Shown one piece after another: positions 8,211 through 17,957 of a DNA stretch of 64,000 nucleotides. Location: contig CAYSBW010000003.1 in NCBI GenBank assembly GCA_964429485.1, positions 1 to 64,000 of the forward strand, given 5' to 3'. Numbering within the stretch: the first letter of the stretch is position 1; every line of letters begins with the position of its first letter. Source of the DNA: JAPLKB01 sp964429485 (GTDB lineage: Bacteria; Desulfobacterota; Syntrophorhabdia; Syntrophorhabdales; Syntrophorhabdaceae). Below the pieces are notes generated by a model, which saw only the letters and a list, made by a program, of their open reading frames with translations, was not told the origin of the DNA and searched no databases. The position numbers were made by a program, and so were the translations under genes.

Positions 8211-10847
8211 ATGGACTGGTACAAAAAAAGTACAGGAGAAATCTTAAAAGAACTGAATACATCCCCTGAGGGTCTGTCTTCTCAGGAAGCTGCCATACGC
8301 TTGAAAGAATACGGTCCTAATGAATTAAAGGAAAAACAAAAGAAAACACCTTTTGTGATGTTTTTTGATCAATTCAAGGATTTTATGATTATTGTTCTTA
8401 TGGGGGCCGCTCTTATTTCAGGTATAATTGGTGAGCTTACGGACACAATAGCAATTATTGTGATTATTGTTTTAAATGCAGTAATAGGTTTCATACAGGA
8501 ATATAGAGCTGAAAAGGCAATGGAGGCTCTTAAAAAAATGGCAGCCCTGATGGCAATTATTGTCAGAGACGGGATGCCTGTTTCAGTACCTTCTTCAGAC
8601 CTTGTGCCGGGTGATATTGTGATACTTGAAGCCGGTCAGGTTGTTCCTTCTGATATGAGATTGATAGAAACCGCCCAGCTTAAGGTTGAAGAAGCTGCTC
8701 TTACAGGAGAATCAATGCCTGTAGATAAAAATACCGATGTTTCGGGTAATGAGGAATTACCTCTTGGAGACAGAAAAAACATGGTTTATAAGGGAACGGT
8801 TGTTTCTTATGGCCGTGGTACAGGCATTGTAACGTCAACAGGTATGGAAACGGAACTTGGTAAAATTGCCACAATGCTTCAGGACGAAGAAGAGGTCAAA
8901 ACCCCCCTTCAAAAAAGGCTTTCAGTTTTTGGGAAAAAACTTGCCATTGCCGTACTTGTCATATGTGCAATTGTTTTTGGTATCGGTATATTGAGAGGAG
9001 AGCCTTTTATACTAATGCTCCTGACGGCAATTTCACTTGCAGTTGCTGCAATCCCGGAAGCGCTTCCGGCAGTGGTAACCATATCACTGGCACTGGGGGC
9101 AAAAAAATTAGTAAAACAGAATGCACTTATAAGAAAATTACCTGCTGTGGAAACGCTTGGATCAGTTACCTACATATGTTCCGACAAAACAGGAACCCTC
9201 ACTTTAAACAGGATGACTGTAGAGGAAATATTTATTGATAACACCACTGTCCTTGCATCTGATAAGGATATTTTTATAAAAAAAACATCCATTACCGAAA
9301 TTCTGATGTCAGCCCTTGCATTGAGTAATGATGCCCGCATGGATGCAGAAGGAAAGATTATAGGAGACCCGACAGAAACAGCTCTTTATGATATGGCAAA
9401 AAAGTATGGCTATGATAAAGGGGAACTTGAAAAACATTATCCCAGGGTAGCCGAGGTTCCCTTTGATTCTGAAAGAAAGTGTATGACTACCTTTCACAAA
9501 TGGAAAACAGGTTATATTTCATTTACCAAGGGTGCGATCGATGTTTTAATCGAAAAATCAAAAGATATTCTTACATCTGAAGGTTTGTCTGATTTGAATG
9601 CAGAGGAACTCCAGAGAATAAATGAAATGATGGCTGATCGAGGATTAAGAGTTCTTTGTATAGCTAAAAGAGAATGGGATGCAATTCCGGAAAATATCTT
9701 GCCGGAAAACGTGGAAACAGGACTTACGGTTTTAGGTCTTGCCGGTATGGTGGACCCTCCCAGAGAAGAAGCCGGAGAAGCTGTTTCAATGTGTAAAACT
9801 GCCGGCATAATTCCTGTGATGATAACAGGCGATCATCCCCTGACTGCAAAGACAATAGCGGAAAGACTTGGTATACTTGATGACAGTTCCGATGCGATAA
9901 TCACAGGAAAGGAACTTGAAAACCTATCACTTGAAGAGTTTGAGGAAAAAGTTGAACATATAAGAGTTTACGCAAGAGTTGCGCCTGAACAGAAATTGAA
10001 AATAGTAAAGGCCCTTCAGGACAAGGGACAATTTGTTGCCATGACCGGAGATGGAGTAAATGATGCTCCTGCACTGAAAAGATCTGATATTGGTGTTGCA
10101 ATGGGCATTACAGGTACGGATGTTTCAAAAGAAGCAGCCCACATGATCCTCCTCGACGATAATTTTGCAACTATAGTAAAAGCAGTTAAAGAAGGCAGAA
10201 AAATATATGATAACATAAGAAAATTTATAAGATATCTTCTTACAACAAACTCAGGTGAAATATGGACACTTTTCCTTGCACCTTTGGCCGGATTGCCCAT
10301 TCCACTTCTCCCGATCCATATACTCTGGGTTAATCTTGTGACAGACGGCCTTCCAGCCCTTGCCCTGTCAGTGGAACCTGCAGAAGGAGATGTCATGAGC
10401 AGACCGCCTCGACATCCAAAAGAAAGTGTTTTTGCTCACGGACTGGGGTTCCATGCAATTTGGGTTGGTCTACTGATGGGTATTATTACACTTTCTGTTC
10501 AGGTATGGTCTATCAGAATGGATCATGTTCATTGGCAGACAATGGTATTTACAGTTCTTTGTCTTACTCAGCTTGGTCATGTTCTTGCAATAAGATCAGA
10601 AAAAGTATCATTGTTTAAAATGGGGCTATTGTCAAATAAATACCTTTTAGGAGCAGTTATATTGACTTTTATACTTCAGATGGCAACTATATATATACCT
10701 GCACTTAATCCTATATTTAAGACAGAACCTTTAACTTTCAATGAGTTGATGTTCACGCTTGCCATGTCGTCTGTAGTCTTTTTTGCAGTGGAAATAGAAA
10801 AATTAATAAAAAGATATAAGAAAGACGTTATTTCATGTAAAGGTTGA
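8211..10847 (+). CDS. P-type cation ATPase, calcium (P2A) type
   Basis: An 878-residue P-type ATPase of usual length for bacterial P2A pumps. In order: actuator domain with TGES (165-168), membrane helix 4 with PEALP (282-286), phosphorylation site DKTGTLT with Asp325, nucleotide-binding domain with KGA (near 440), hinge TGDGVND (612-618), and six C-terminal helices. Helix 5 has NSGEI and helix 6 NLVTDG, matching the Ca2+-ligand positions of SERCA. It should export Ca2+ (Mn2+ is possible) across the inner membrane. The SD GGGAGGA precedes the ATG. The stop overlaps the region just before the next gene's ATG, so the alcohol dehydrogenase is likely co-transcribed. Confidence 0.92.
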   Translation: MDWYKKSTGEILKELNTSPEGLSSQEAAIRLKEYGPNELKEKQKKTPFVMFFDQFKDFMIIVLMGAALISGIIGELTDTIAIIVIIVLNAVIGFIQEYRAEKAMEALKKMAALMAIIVRDGMPVSVPSSDLVPGDIVILEAGQVVPSDMRLIETAQLKVEEAALTGESMPVDKNTDVSGNEELPLGDRKNMVYKGTVVSYGRGTGIVTSTGMETELGKIATMLQDEEEVKTPLQKRLSVFGKKLAIAVLVICAIVFGIGILRGEPFILMLLTAISLAVAAIPEALPAVVTISLALGAKKLVKQNALIRKLPAVETLGSVTYICSDKTGTLTLNRMTVEEIFIDNTTVLASDKDIFIKKTSITEILMSALALSNDARMDAEGKIIGDPTETALYDMAKKYGYDKGELEKHYPRVAEVPFDSERKCMTTFHKWKTGYISFTKGAIDVLIEKSKDILTSEGLSDLNAEELQRINEMMADRGLRVLCIAKREWDAIPENILPENVETGLTVLGLAGMVDPPREEAGEAVSMCKTAGIIPVMITGDHPLTAKTIAERLGILDDSSDAIITGKELENLSLEEFEEKVEHIRVYARVAPEQKLKIVKALQDKGQFVAMTGDGVNDAPALKRSDIGVAMGITGTDVSKEAAHMILLDDNFATIVKAVKEGRKIYDNIRKFIRYLLTTNSGEIWTLFLAPLAGLPIPLLPIHILWVNLVTDGLPALALSVEPAEGDVMSRPPRHPKESVFAHGLGFHAIWVGLLMGIITLSVQVWSIRMDHVHWQTMVFTVLCLTQLGHVLAIRSEKVSLFKMGLLSNKYLLGAVILTFILQMATIYIPALNPIFKTEPLTFNELMFTLAMSSVVFFAVEIEKLIKRYKKDVISCKG

Positions 10848-10852
10848 GAATA

Positions 10853-11815
10853 ATGAAGGCAATAGTTTTTGATGGAAAGTTAAATTATGTTGAAGATTAC
10901 CCTGTTCCTCAACCGGAAAAGGGAGAGGCTCTGATAAGGGTGATTCTGGCAGGTATTTGTAATACAGACATCGAAATCATGAATGGTTATCTGGGATTTC
11001 AAGGTGTCATAGGACATGAATTTGTCGGAATTGTTGAAAGGACCGATAGTGAAGATAATTCTTTGATCGGGAAAAAGGTGGTTGGAGATATTAACTGTGG
11101 ATGCGGTTCTTGTGAATACTGTATCAGGGACCTTCAGAGGCACTGTCCTGACAGGAAGACAGTAGGGATTGCAGGCAAAGATGGAGCTTTTGCTGAATAC
11201 ATATCATTACCCTTAAATAATTTATTGGAAATACCAGAAAATGTTTCTGACCGAGAGGCGGTATTTACCGAACCCCTGGCAGCTGCCTTTGAAATATTGG
11301 AGCAAATTCATATAAAGCCCATTGATAGAATTTTGATTCTGGGAGATGGAAAGCTGGGGATTCTTGCCTCCCTTGTTATGAATCTTGTCAGAGCAGATGT
11401 TACTCTTGCAGGAAAGCATGAAAATAAGTTGCAGATTGCAGAGAAACAGCACGTGAAAACTATAAATTTTTGTGAACTGAAAACAACCGAAAAGTATGAT
11501 GTTGTTATAGAAGCGACAGGGTCTGAAGATGGTTTTAACCTTGCTCTTGGTTTAACAAAACCAAGAGGAGTAATCGTACTGAAAACTACTGTTGCCCATG
11601 GGAAAATTATGAATCTTGCTCCTGTTGTCATTGATGAAATACAGATAGTCGGCTCAAGATGCGGGCGTTTTGAACCTGCCCTGAGATCCCTGCGGAATAA
11701 ATTCATAGATGTTAAACCGCTTATCACAGCAACATACAGAGCAGAGGACTTTACTACCGCTTTCAGTAAAGCAAGAGAAAAGAAATCGCTTAAGGTTCTC
11801 CTCGACTTCAGTTGA
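10853..11815 (+). CDS. Zinc-dependent alcohol dehydrogenase, MDR superfamily
   Basis: A 320-residue medium-chain dehydrogenase. Catalytic-zinc ligands Cys36 and the His55-Glu56 pair (GHE) are present, and structural zinc cysteines 84, 87, 90 and 98 follow in the standard spacing. The coenzyme domain has a modified Rossmann Gly motif, LILGDGKLG. It should oxidise an alcohol or polyol with NAD(P)+ in the cytoplasm. I start at the ATG at 10853; a TTG three codons upstream is open but lies inside the ATPase stop region. It follows the ATPase gene by 5 bases. The last codons and the stop lie inside a 12-bp terminator stem. Substrate unknown. Confidence 0.87.
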   Translation: MKAIVFDGKLNYVEDYPVPQPEKGEALIRVILAGICNTDIEIMNGYLGFQGVIGHEFVGIVERTDSEDNSLIGKKVVGDINCGCGSCEYCIRDLQRHCPDRKTVGIAGKDGAFAEYISLPLNNLLEIPENVSDREAVFTEPLAAAFEILEQIHIKPIDRILILGDGKLGILASLVMNLVRADVTLAGKHENKLQIAEKQHVKTINFCELKTTEKYDVVIEATGSEDGFNLALGLTKPRGVIVLKTTVAHGKIMNLAPVVIDEIQIVGSRCGRFEPALRSLRNKFIDVKPLITATYRAEDFTTAFSKAREKKSLKVLLDFS

Positions 11816-11833
11816 GGAGAACCTTTGTTTTTT
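11792..11833 (+). terminator. Intrinsic terminator overlapping the dehydrogenase stop codon
   Basis: A perfect 12-bp stem (AAGGTTCTCCTC 11792-11803, GAGGAGAACCTT 11814-11825) with a 10-base loop is followed by TGTTTTTTT. The dehydrogenase TGA (11813-11815) is at the loop/right-arm border. It separates the ATPase-dehydrogenase unit from the formimidoyltransferase gene, whose SD begins only about 15 bases later. Confidence 0.93.
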
Positions 11834-11856
11834 TATTATTCAAGGGAGATAAAAAG

Positions 11857-12753
11857 ATGAAAAAGATTATAGAATGTGTGCCCAATTTTAGTGAAGGCAG
11901 GGATAAAGATAAAATAAAAAAGATTATAAAAGCATTTCAGGGAGTTGATGGTGTAAAATTTCTTGATTATCACAGTGATGCAGATCATAACCGCCTTGTG
12001 GTAACGGTTGTTGGTGAGCCGCAGCCTCTTATGCGAGCTGTTGTTTCTGCTGTAGGTGTTGCCCTTGAAATAATAGACATGAGGAAGCAGAAAGGTCAGC
12101 ACCCGAGAATGGGGGCTGTTGATGTGATCCCCTTTATTCCCATAAAGAATGCTACAATGGATGAGGCTATAGTTCTTTCAAAAGAAACAGCAAAAGCTGT
12201 CTGGGAAGGATACGGGCTCCCTGTTTTTTTATATGAAGCTTCTGCTGCAAACAGGAAAAGAATTAATCTTGCAGATATTCGTAAAGGTCAGTTTGAAGAA
12301 ATGGCGGAAAAGATAAGGATGCCGGATTGGAAACCTGATTTCGGAGATTCAAGGATACATCCTACGGCAGGTGTTGTTGCGATAGGTGCCCGAAAACCAC
12401 TTATTGCTTTTAATGTAAATCTCGATACTGATAATATAGAAACAGCCAGGGCAATAGCAAAATCAATAAGACATATAAGCGGAGGTCTCAGGCATTGTAA
12501 GGCCATTGGTATCGAGTTGAAGGAAAGAAGGATAACTCAGGTTTCTACAAATATGACCGATTTTACAAAAACACCACTTTACCGGGTGGTAGAACTTATA
12601 CGGATTGAGGCAAAGAGATTCGGTGTTAATGTTGTGGGCAGCGAAATTGTAGGTCTTGTGCCTATGGAAGCTTTGATTGACGCTGCTTCTTATTATATGG
12701 GTCTGGAAAATTTTTCAATGGAACAGGTTCTGGAATCAAAACTTGCAGACTAA
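11857..12753 (+). CDS. ftcD: Glutamate formimidoyltransferase
   Basis: A 298-residue stand-alone formiminotransferase domain, equal to the N-terminal half of vertebrate FTCD, with no cyclodeaminase domain attached. The typical beginning MKKIIECVPNFSEGRD and the folate-site stretch GQHPRMGAVDVIPFIP are visible. It moves the formimino group from N-formimino-L-glutamate to tetrahydrofolate, the last step of one histidine-degradation route, feeding one-carbon metabolism. A partner cyclodeaminase (fchA) is not in the window. The ATG at 11857 has AAGGGAGA upstream. It lies behind a strong terminator, so it must have its own promoter or rely on read-through. Confidence 0.9.
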   Translation: MKKIIECVPNFSEGRDKDKIKKIIKAFQGVDGVKFLDYHSDADHNRLVVTVVGEPQPLMRAVVSAVGVALEIIDMRKQKGQHPRMGAVDVIPFIPIKNATMDEAIVLSKETAKAVWEGYGLPVFLYEASAANRKRINLADIRKGQFEEMAEKIRMPDWKPDFGDSRIHPTAGVVAIGARKPLIAFNVNLDTDNIETARAIAKSIRHISGGLRHCKAIGIELKERRITQVSTNMTDFTKTPLYRVVELIRIEAKRFGVNVVGSEIVGLVPMEALIDAASYYMGLENFSMEQVLESKLAD

Positions 12754-12773
12754 AATAAAAATCCGGGTTTCTG

Positions 12774-13277
12774 CTACTTTGTAAATCTCCATTTGCAAAA
12801 ACAGTATGCAGGGTGATCAGGCGGTGCAAAGAGACATTCAACCCTTATGTCTTTATCAATTGCATGTGCAAAGGATTCAAACTCCTTCTGATGCATATCA
12901 CGGCAATAAAATTCTGGTAGCCCGTGTTTTACTCTGGCGACCTGTGTAATACATTGTGGTACGGTAATTGTAACTTCATTTTCTTTTTCCTCTATTATAT
13001 AGCCCACAATCATTGTCCACGGACATAATTGCATTGCTCTGGCAAAACCTTCTAAGCCCTTCTCCTTTATGTTGAAGCGGTTAACAATATCTTTTGCTGA
13101 CATACCGGCAATTTTTCCCCATACTGCCTCATCCAGGTATTCAGCTGCTTTCCGGTCATATTTTTCCTCAACACAGAGAAACCAGAAACCATCGACTACA
13201 CGATAATGCCAGAGCAAAAATTTAAGATAGCTTTTAAGCTCTTCTTTATCGAAATTTTCAAGTGTACCAAGATCCAT
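12774..13277 (-). CDS. DUF6125-type conserved protein
   Basis: A 167-residue soluble protein of a family common in anaerobic Desulfobacterota, Clostridia and archaea and annotated as DUF6125 or L-2-amino-thiazoline-4-carboxylate-hydrolase-like. Visible hallmarks are an N-terminal WHYRVVDGFWFLCVEEKY stretch, a CPWT motif, CITQVARVKHG, and cysteines near the end (CLFAPPDHPAYCFCKW). It converges on ftcD with only 20 bases between stops. The SD AGGGGTG is present. No biochemical function is established to my knowledge; the conserved Cys and His suggest metal or ligand binding, as an inference. Confidence 0.65.
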   Translation of the reverse strand: MDLGTLENFDKEELKSYLKFLLWHYRVVDGFWFLCVEEKYDRKAAEYLDEAVWGKIAGMSAKDIVNRFNIKEKGLEGFARAMQLCPWTMIVGYIIEEKENEVTITVPQCITQVARVKHGLPEFYCRDMHQKEFESFAHAIDKDIRVECLFAPPDHPAYCFCKWRFTK

Positions 13278-13468
13278 TAAGCACCCCTCTATTTATTTGT
13301 CCTGCCCCGCAGTTTAATTTTAAATTCAGATTTTTATAGTGAATTTTTACATGATTCTGTACTTCAGCAATAATCAATTATCACAGAATCCAATAATATA
13401 TTCTTGTATATACAACAAATTTATGAAAATTATCAAGGTTAATGCTCTTTATCCTTCTTGAGGATTTC

Positions 13469-15001
13469 TTAAAGAACCATCCTTTTATCAAGAGATCTGT
13501 ACTGAATTGCCTCGGCAAGATGATATTCGAATATCTGTTCTGTATCATCAAGATCAGCAATAGTCCGTGACACTTTCAGAATTCTATGATAGGCGCGGGG
13601 AGAGAGACCAAATTTCTCAACAGCATTTTCAAGAAGAGCCTTTCCAGCATTATCCAGTGTGCAAAATTTCTTTATCAGACGTGGTGTCATATAACAATTT
13701 GAATATATCCTCCTGCCTCTGAAACGCTCTTCTTGAATTTTCCGGGCATTCAATACTCTTTCCCTGATCTTTTCCGAAGTCTCTTCTTCTTTTTCAATTG
13801 AAAGTTCTCTTACAGTAACAGGAGGCACTTCGATATGCATATCCATCCTGTCAAGGAGAGGACCGGAAATTTTGGATCTGTATTTTCTGATCTGACTGCC
13901 GCTGCATGTGCAGGCTCTTCTCGAATCTCCCCAGTAACCACATGGACAGGGGTTCATAGCAGCAATAAGCATAAATTTTGCCGGAAAGGTTATTGTGTGT
14001 GTAACCCTTGAAATTGTAACATTACCATCTTCAAGTGGTTGTCGCAGCAAATCAAGTACATTGCGTTTAAATTCAGGGAACTCATCAAGGAACAGTACTC
14101 CATTATGGGCAAGACTGACTTCCCCCGGCTTTGGAATATGACCTCCGCCTATTAAGCCTGCGTCTGAGATAGAATGGTGAGGTGCTCTGAATGGACGTTC
14201 AAGAACCAGATATTTTTCGGTATTCAAAAGCCCGGCAATGCTATGTATTTTTGTTGTTTCTATTGCTTCTTCATAATGAAGGGGTGGCAATATTGTAGGT
14301 ATCCTTCGGGCGAGCATGGTTTTGCCTGAACCAGGAGTACCGATCATCAGAACATTGTGTCCTCCGCTTGCAGATATTTCAATGGCCCTTTTAGCCTGAG
14401 CCTGACCTTTGATGTCTGAAAAATTCAATCCAGCATTACTGCTGTATTTGTCTGCAGATTCTTCATTGCCATCAAATTCTTTCAACTCCCCATCTCCAAG
14501 AAAATAATGAACAATATCGATGAGATGGTTTGCTCCGTAAATTTTTAATCCTTTAATAATAGAAGCTTCATTTCCATTTATGAGTGGAACAATCAGACTT
14601 TTTACATTTTCTCTTGCAGCAAGTATAGCTATCGGTAATATTCCCCTTATGCCTTTAATTCTGCCGTCAAGTGAAAGTTCTCCTGTAATGAAAGAACCTT
14701 TGACTACTTCATCTTTTATGATACCCATCGAAATAAGTATACCAACAGCAATTGGCAGATCAAAGGAGGAACCTTCCTTTTTTACATCTGCCGGTGCAAG
14801 GTTGATTGTAATCCTGTCGTTGGGGAATTCAAATCCTGCATTTTTTATTGCTGCTCTGACCCTTTCCTTGCTTTCTTTAACGGATGTTTCCGGTAAACCA
14901 ACAATATTGAAGGCAGGAAGACCAAAGGATATATCGACTTCCACATCTATTCTAATCCCGTCTATACCATAAACTGTTGCCGTGGAAACCCTGGAAATCA
15001 T
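13469..15001 (-). CDS. YifB/ComM-family Mg-chelatase-like AAA ATPase
   Basis: A 510-residue protein of the full-length ComM/YifB family. The N-terminal ~170 residues form the Lon-S16-like (ChlI) domain, with the opening GIDGIRIDVEVDISFGLPAF. The AAA+ domain has Walker A GTPGSGKT, Walker B VLFLDEFPEF, and a Cys cluster (CPCGYWGDSRRACTC) typical of the family; a Mg-chelatase C-terminal domain ends the protein. ComM is a branch-migration helicase aiding integration of DNA during natural transformation; YifB in other bacteria is less well known. It is last in a minus-strand run after manC, with 46 bases between. SD GGGGGG. Confidence 0.92.
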   Translation of the reverse strand: MISRVSTATVYGIDGIRIDVEVDISFGLPAFNIVGLPETSVKESKERVRAAIKNAGFEFPNDRITINLAPADVKKEGSSFDLPIAVGILISMGIIKDEVVKGSFITGELSLDGRIKGIRGILPIAILAARENVKSLIVPLINGNEASIIKGLKIYGANHLIDIVHYFLGDGELKEFDGNEESADKYSSNAGLNFSDIKGQAQAKRAIEISASGGHNVLMIGTPGSGKTMLARRIPTILPPLHYEEAIETTKIHSIAGLLNTEKYLVLERPFRAPHHSISDAGLIGGGHIPKPGEVSLAHNGVLFLDEFPEFKRNVLDLLRQPLEDGNVTISRVTHTITFPAKFMLIAAMNPCPCGYWGDSRRACTCSGSQIRKYRSKISGPLLDRMDMHIEVPPVTVRELSIEKEEETSEKIRERVLNARKIQEERFRGRRIYSNCYMTPRLIKKFCTLDNAGKALLENAVEKFGLSPRAYHRILKVSRTIADLDDTEQIFEYHLAEAIQYRSLDKRMVL

Positions 15002-15047
15002 GTAACCCCCCTAAATGGCTGATGGCCCATAGTATTGAGCTGATTTT

Positions 15048-16184
15048 TCAGGGATTTAGTTTTTTAAATAAATCCCTTACCTCCTGAGCTCTGTCAATAT
15101 CACATACAAGCACGCCGTTACGCGATGCGACAATGATAATATTGGAAATTCCAACGACTCCTGTTTTTAAATCATCGCTGAAGATGACACAATTTTTTGT
15201 ATCTATTCGGGTGACTTCCCCTTTAATATGATTGCCTTCTTCATCAGGTTCAAAAACTCTTGTGAGGGAAGACCAGGCACCTACATCATCCCAGGCAAAA
15301 CGGGAAGGAATCATCAGGACATTGTCAGCTTTTTCCATCAGTCCATAATCAATGGATTTTTTTGGCAGACTTCTAAAAATAAGATTTGATTCGTCTTCCC
15401 GATTATTTTTACAAAAATAGTCGATCTGCATAAGTCCTTTATATAGATCAGGCATATGTGTTTTAATACCCTTTATGACAGCATTGGCACTCCAGATAAA
15501 AATGCCCCCATTCCAGTAATAATTTCCTTCTGCCAGATATTCCATTGCCTTTTTCAGATCCGGTTTTTCTACATATCTGTTTACTTTGTAGCATGTTGAA
15601 TTGTTATCCGGATCAAAAAGTTCGTAGGCGTGTATGTATCCATACCCGGTTTCAGGTCTTGTTGGTTTTATGCCTATTGTGACAAAACAGTCACCTGTTG
15701 ATGCATATCCTATTGCTTCAAAGATAACATCTGCAAAACTGTTTAAATCAGGTATATATTGATCTGCAGGGAGAACAATCATTATGGCATCTTTATCTTT
15801 ATTGAGGAGAAAAATTGCTGCATAACCTATACAGGGAGCGGTATCACGTCCTTCAGGCTCGACTATAAAATTTTTATCAGGCAACATGCTGAGCTGTTCT
15901 TTTGCTATGCTTATCTGTTCTTTACCAATAACAACAAATATTCTGTCCAGAGGTACTATTTTGTTTGCTCTTTCGACGGTGAGTTGTATGAGACTTTTTT
16001 CCCCGACAATATTTAAGAAAGGTTTGGGTGCAAAGTTTGTACTTAAAGGCCAGAACCTTTCGCCCTTTCCTCCGGCCATAATTATGCAATATGTGTGGTC
16101 AATTATCATATCTTCGGGCATGTTGAAGGATTTTTTATTTGAAAATGAAGGATTTATGGATCTGGAAAAATTATTCTTCATCAT
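15048..16184 (-). CDS. manC: Mannose-1-phosphate guanylyltransferase
   Basis: A 378-residue nucleotidyltransferase of the GMP family (GDP-mannose synthesis). After a ~30-residue N-terminal tail it shows the signature MAGGKGERFWPLS and the lysine motif FAPKPF, then VEPEGRDTAPCIGYAA and the FVEKP-like YVEKP. It lacks the C-terminal cupin isomerase domain of bifunctional enzymes. It makes GDP-mannose for surface polysaccharide or glycoprotein. The ATG has AAGGAGA at good spacing. It lies in a run with sir2 upstream, separated by 21 bases. The symbol is by function; ManC versus CpsB naming is arbitrary. Confidence 0.87.
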   Translation of the reverse strand: MMKNNFSRSINPSFSNKKSFNMPEDMIIDHTYCIIMAGGKGERFWPLSTNFAPKPFLNIVGEKSLIQLTVERANKIVPLDRIFVVIGKEQISIAKEQLSMLPDKNFIVEPEGRDTAPCIGYAAIFLLNKDKDAIMIVLPADQYIPDLNSFADVIFEAIGYASTGDCFVTIGIKPTRPETGYGYIHAYELFDPDNNSTCYKVNRYVEKPDLKKAMEYLAEGNYYWNGGIFIWSANAVIKGIKTHMPDLYKGLMQIDYFCKNNREDESNLIFRSLPKKSIDYGLMEKADNVLMIPSRFAWDDVGAWSSLTRVFEPDEEGNHIKGEVTRIDTKNCVIFSDDLKTGVVGISNIIIVASRNGVLVCDIDRAQEVRDLFKKLNP

Positions 16185-16205
16185 CGATTGCTCTCCTTTT
16201 CTTAA

Positions 16206-16943
16206 TTACTGCAAATATGTCAAAATTTTTGGCAATACTTCTGACGCAGTGTCCTTGAAAAAATAATCAGTAATAGATGATGTGAAGAAAGTTGTCTCAG
16301 TGTTGATCTCAACAATCGTTGCACCTTTGTATTTTGACGTATGTGGTATTTCCGCTGCAGGGTATACAACGCCCGATGTTCCTATCACAAGCATAACCTT
16401 GCATTTTTCAGCCTCTTCGTTTGCATTTATCATTGCATCTCGTGGGATGTTTTCACCAAAAAAAACCAGATCAGGTTTTAATACATGCTTGCATTTATCG
16501 CATATTGGATAAGGAAGGATATCAATAATCTCATAGCTGAGAGGAAATCTTTTTGAACAGTTTGAGCATACAAACCATCTGTTGCTGCCGTGGTATTCTA
16601 TGACAGTGCTGTTTCCTGAAAGTTGGTGGAGACCATCAACGTTTTGAGTTATTACAGATCTTAAAAAGCCCTGTTTTTCCAGTTTGCCCAGTGCAATATG
16701 AGCAGGGCTTGGTTTTGAGTCAAGAATTATCCTGGACATCTCACGCAGCATTACCCAGACTTTTTCAGGATTTCTGTTAAAAGACCCTATGTGTGCATAT
16801 TCCATCGGGTCATATTTTTCCCATAATCCCTGTCCTCCACGGAATGCCGGAATCCCGCTATCCACGGATATGCCAGCACCTGTAAAGGCAACCACATTTC
16901 CTTTTTCCTTAATAATATCTGCAATTTTACGGTAATCATCCAT
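16206..16943 (-). CDS. NAD-dependent protein deacylase, Sir2 family
   Basis: A 245-residue sirtuin with the NAD-binding motif FTGAGISVDSGIPAFRG, the catalytic TQNVDGLH segment and the catalytic His in EYHGS. Two CxxC pairs (CSNC and CDKC) form the structural zinc site. It removes acetyl or other acyl groups from protein lysines, giving nicotinamide and O-acyl-ADP-ribose; in anaerobes acyl-CoA synthetases are common targets. I choose the ATG at 16943, with GGGTGAT upstream; a GTG three codons earlier is open. It is 13 bases downstream of the P1-peptidase stop, hence the same operon. Confidence 0.92.
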   Translation of the reverse strand: MDDYRKIADIIKEKGNVVAFTGAGISVDSGIPAFRGGQGLWEKYDPMEYAHIGSFNRNPEKVWVMLREMSRIILDSKPSPAHIALGKLEKQGFLRSVITQNVDGLHQLSGNSTVIEYHGSNRWFVCSNCSKRFPLSYEIIDILPYPICDKCKHVLKPDLVFFGENIPRDAMINANEEAEKCKVMLVIGTSGVVYPAAEIPHTSKYKGATIVEINTETTFFTSSITDYFFKDTASEVLPKILTYLQ

Positions 16944-16956
16944 ATTTATCACCCAT

Positions 16957-17934
16957 TTATGAGGTTTTCCAACCCTTGTTCATATCTTTAAATGCAGGTA
17001 TGATATTGAACCCATCTGCTTTTTTTATCGCTCTTTTTACAGCTTCTGCAACTACAAATTCACTTAAAACTCCTACTCTGTTAGTATCGGCATCTATTGT
17101 TCCCATTGAAAGAGCAAATATAAGATCTCCGTCAAAAGTGGTATGAACAGGGCTTATAGTCTTGATCAGTCCGCATTGTGATATTTGAGCAACCTTTGTA
17201 ATATCTCTTTTGTTAAAACGGGCATTTGTTGCAACAACACCAAGTGTAGTGTTTATCAGCCCGAATTGTTTTTTTACAATTCCTTTTTTTAGGGAATCGG
17301 ATGTATTGGCAAATTCAAGACTTTCCTCTGATGTCCTGGCGCCTGCTATGATCTTTCCGGTAATATTGTCTATTATATCTCCAAAGGCGTTGACAACTAC
17401 AAGAGCACCTACAATGAGACCGTCAGGCATTATTATACTGCTTGTTCCGATACCTCCTTTCATTGCCCTTTCCACTTCGAAAAGTTTTCCCACTGTTGCA
17501 CCTGTGCCTGCACCGACACTTCCTTCATGAACCATCTTCCCGGCATTTACACAGGCCTCGTAACCCATAGCAGAGGTAGGCCTGGCTTTGGCATCGCCAA
17601 AGAGCAGATCAAAAATAACAGCAGCAGGGATAATAGGGATCTTTGCCACACCAACATCGAAACCTATATTTTTTTCTTCCATAAACTTCATGACCCCTGC
17701 AACAGAATCGAGACCAAAAGAACTTCCACCGCATAAAAGTATGGCATGTACCTGTTCTACAATATGACTCAAATTAAGAGAATCAACCTGTCTTGTGCCG
17801 GAAGCGCTTCCTCTGATATCGAGACCGCAGATTGCACCTTGTTCACATAGGATTACCGTACATCCGGTATATCCGTTAAGATCGGATGCATGACCGACCA
17901 GAATGCCCTTTACATCTGTAATTGCATTGAGCAT
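16957..17934 (-). CDS. P1-family (S58, DmpA-like) autoprocessing peptidase
   Basis: A 325-residue Ntn-hydrolase-like protein of the DmpA/BapA type. Known members self-cleave before a Ser to form two chains and act as aminopeptidase or beta-peptidyl aminopeptidase. Family features here are the start NAITDVKGILVGH, the repeated-Gly segment LCGGSSFGLDS and VGAGTGATVGK; the candidate cleavage site is GGIGTSS near residue 160, where the Ser should become the nucleophile. Length is typical. SD GGAGAGG. It sits between purE (23 bases upstream) and sir2. Natural substrate unknown. Confidence 0.87.
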   Translation of the reverse strand: MLNAITDVKGILVGHASDLNGYTGCTVILCEQGAICGLDIRGSASGTRQVDSLNLSHIVEQVHAILLCGGSSFGLDSVAGVMKFMEEKNIGFDVGVAKIPIIPAAVIFDLLFGDAKARPTSAMGYEACVNAGKMVHEGSVGAGTGATVGKLFEVERAMKGGIGTSSIIMPDGLIVGALVVVNAFGDIIDNITGKIIAGARTSEESLEFANTSDSLKKGIVKKQFGLINTTLGVVATNARFNKRDITKVAQISQCGLIKTISPVHTTFDGDLIFALSMGTIDADTNRVGVLSEFVVAEAVKRAIKKADGFNIIPAFKDMNKGWKTS

Positions 17935-17957
17935 GCAAAACCTCTCCAGGAATGTTT

